In this document: positions 63,569 to 64,000 of the stretch, one piece after another
Layout: the number at the start of each line of letters is the position of its first letter
Numbering within the stretch: position 1 is the stretch's first letter
NCBI RefSeq assembly: GCF_027912495.1
Contig: NZ_CP115463.1
Coordinates: 992,001 to 1,056,000 of the forward strand
Direction: 5' to 3'
Length of the DNA: 64,000 bases
Source of the DNA: Caulobacter sp. NIBR1757
GTDB lineage: Bacteria; Pseudomonadota; Alphaproteobacteria; Caulobacterales; Caulobacteraceae
Made by a program: the position numbers and the translations under genes
Notes under the pieces: generated by a model
Told to the model about the DNA's origin: nothing
What the model saw: the letters and a program-made list of their open reading frames with translations, nothing else
Databases searched by the model: none

Positions 63569-64000
63569 AGCCGTTCGGGCTTCACCCCGTCCCAGAACAG
63601 CGGGCTCAGGGTGTAGAAGAACTGGTCGGTGTCGCTGGCTGGCCCCGGATACCAGAGCCCGTCCGCCTCCCGCACCACCAGCGACCGGGAGGCCATGGCC
63701 GCCAGCTTGCGGCGGACGGTTTCCCGGGGGATGCGGCTGATATCGGCCAGGCTCTGGCTGTTGAGGCCGCGCCGGCGGACGACCACCCGCTCGGCCCCCT
63801 TGGCCTTCGCCTCGGCGGCGGCGTTGACCGAGGCCAGCTCGGTCAGCACCACGACCAGATGCAGGGCGAACTGGTCGAGGTCGCCGTCGTAGCGGGTCCG
63901 GACCCGCGACAGCACCGCCGACAGCGATCCGCCCCAGCGGTAGAAGAAGCGGGTCACGTCGCGGCCGAGATAGTCCTCCAGCCAATCGGCGCTTCGGGCG
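63565..64000 (-). CDS. winged-helix regulator-like protein (partial)
   Basis: The reading frame is open to the right edge, so the N-terminus is missing; about 144 residues are visible. The N-terminal visible part reads SADWLEDYLGRDVTRFFYRW. A helix-turn-helix like that of MarR/Crp-type proteins appears at LNSQSLADISRIPRETVRRKL, shown here as QSLADISRIPRETVRRKLA. The C-terminus contains DQFFYTLSPLFWDG. DNA binding is inferred; no family name can be given. Confidence 0.65.
   Translation of the reverse strand, partial: ARSADWLEDYLGRDVTRFFYRWGGSLSAVLSRVRTRYDGDLDQFALHLVVVLTELASVNAAAEAKAKGAERVVVRRRGLNSQSLADISRIPRETVRRKLAAMASRSLVVREADGLWYPGPASDTDQFFYTLSPLFWDGVKPERL

Overview
The window is about 64 kb of very GC-rich chromosome from an aerobic alphaproteobacterium, most probably a member of the Caulobacteraceae (Caulobacter or Phenylobacterium). 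Pointers are the petABC cytochrome bc1 operon next to hemF, the order ffs-dnaX-ybaB-recR-rmuC-def-fmt-truA-dapE, a DnaX with a degenerate zinc module as in Caulobacter, and many palindromic intergenic repeats. This is a family-level inference from gene content; no rRNA or tRNA gene is present to confirm it. I see no prophage, CRISPR array or intact IS element.

Layout. 1-4.3 kb: the 5' part of a secreted helical-repeat (sensor-like) protein that runs off the left edge, then a MoxR-type AAA+ ATPase with a VWA/metallopeptidase-like partner. 4.3-8.2 kb: petABC (minus strand) divergent from hemF. 8.2-8.5 kb: a gene-free patch with an inverted-repeat element and an AT-rich palindrome. 8.5-17.2 kb: diheme cytochrome c, cca, vapBC, an HxlR/SnoaL/SDR cluster, a CoA pyrophosphatase with DUF1285, an ABM-quinone reductase-ABM group and an acyl-CoA synthetase. 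17.4-27.6 kb: fatty-acid or acyl-CoA oxidation genes (multifunctional FadJ-like enzyme, three acyl-CoA-dehydrogenase-type flavoproteins, an enoyl-CoA hydratase, a CurA-type reductase) with LuxR-type and XRE regulators between them. 27.7-33.6 kb: a glycine-zipper envelope protein, adenine deaminase, a tiny conserved-looking gene, and a URC-type uracil catabolism operon (GTP-cyclohydrolase-II-like URC1, DUF1688/URC4, uracil phosphoribosyltransferase). 33.7-37.4 kb: a secreted protein, then an L,D-transpeptidase overlapping a MepK-like endopeptidase. 37.5-42.2 kb: an FAD/4Fe-4S oxidoreductase translationally coupled to KorAB. 42.4-47 kb: DUF1697, a Baeyer-Villiger-type monooxygenase, MAPEG, NADH pyrophosphatase. 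47-53 kb: SRP RNA and replication/repair/translation housekeeping genes. 53-58 kb: an aldehyde dehydrogenase/DUF779 cassette with a divergent GAF-Fis regulator, then msrPQ. 58-64 kb: a lipoprotein, fmt, truA, a triple-nested repeat, DUF3597, EamA, dapE and two uncharacterised genes, the last running off the right edge.

Many gene junctions overlap by ATGA, GTGA or TGATG, showing translationally coupled operons. Gaps between operons are often filled by 110-190 bp inverted-repeat (REPIN-like) elements of at least five sequence families. One of them has been split by a 227-bp MITE-like insertion with 18-bp perfect terminal inverted repeats and a 10-bp target duplication. Several short palindromes look like operators; two palindrome types occur twice each in the window at unlinked places.
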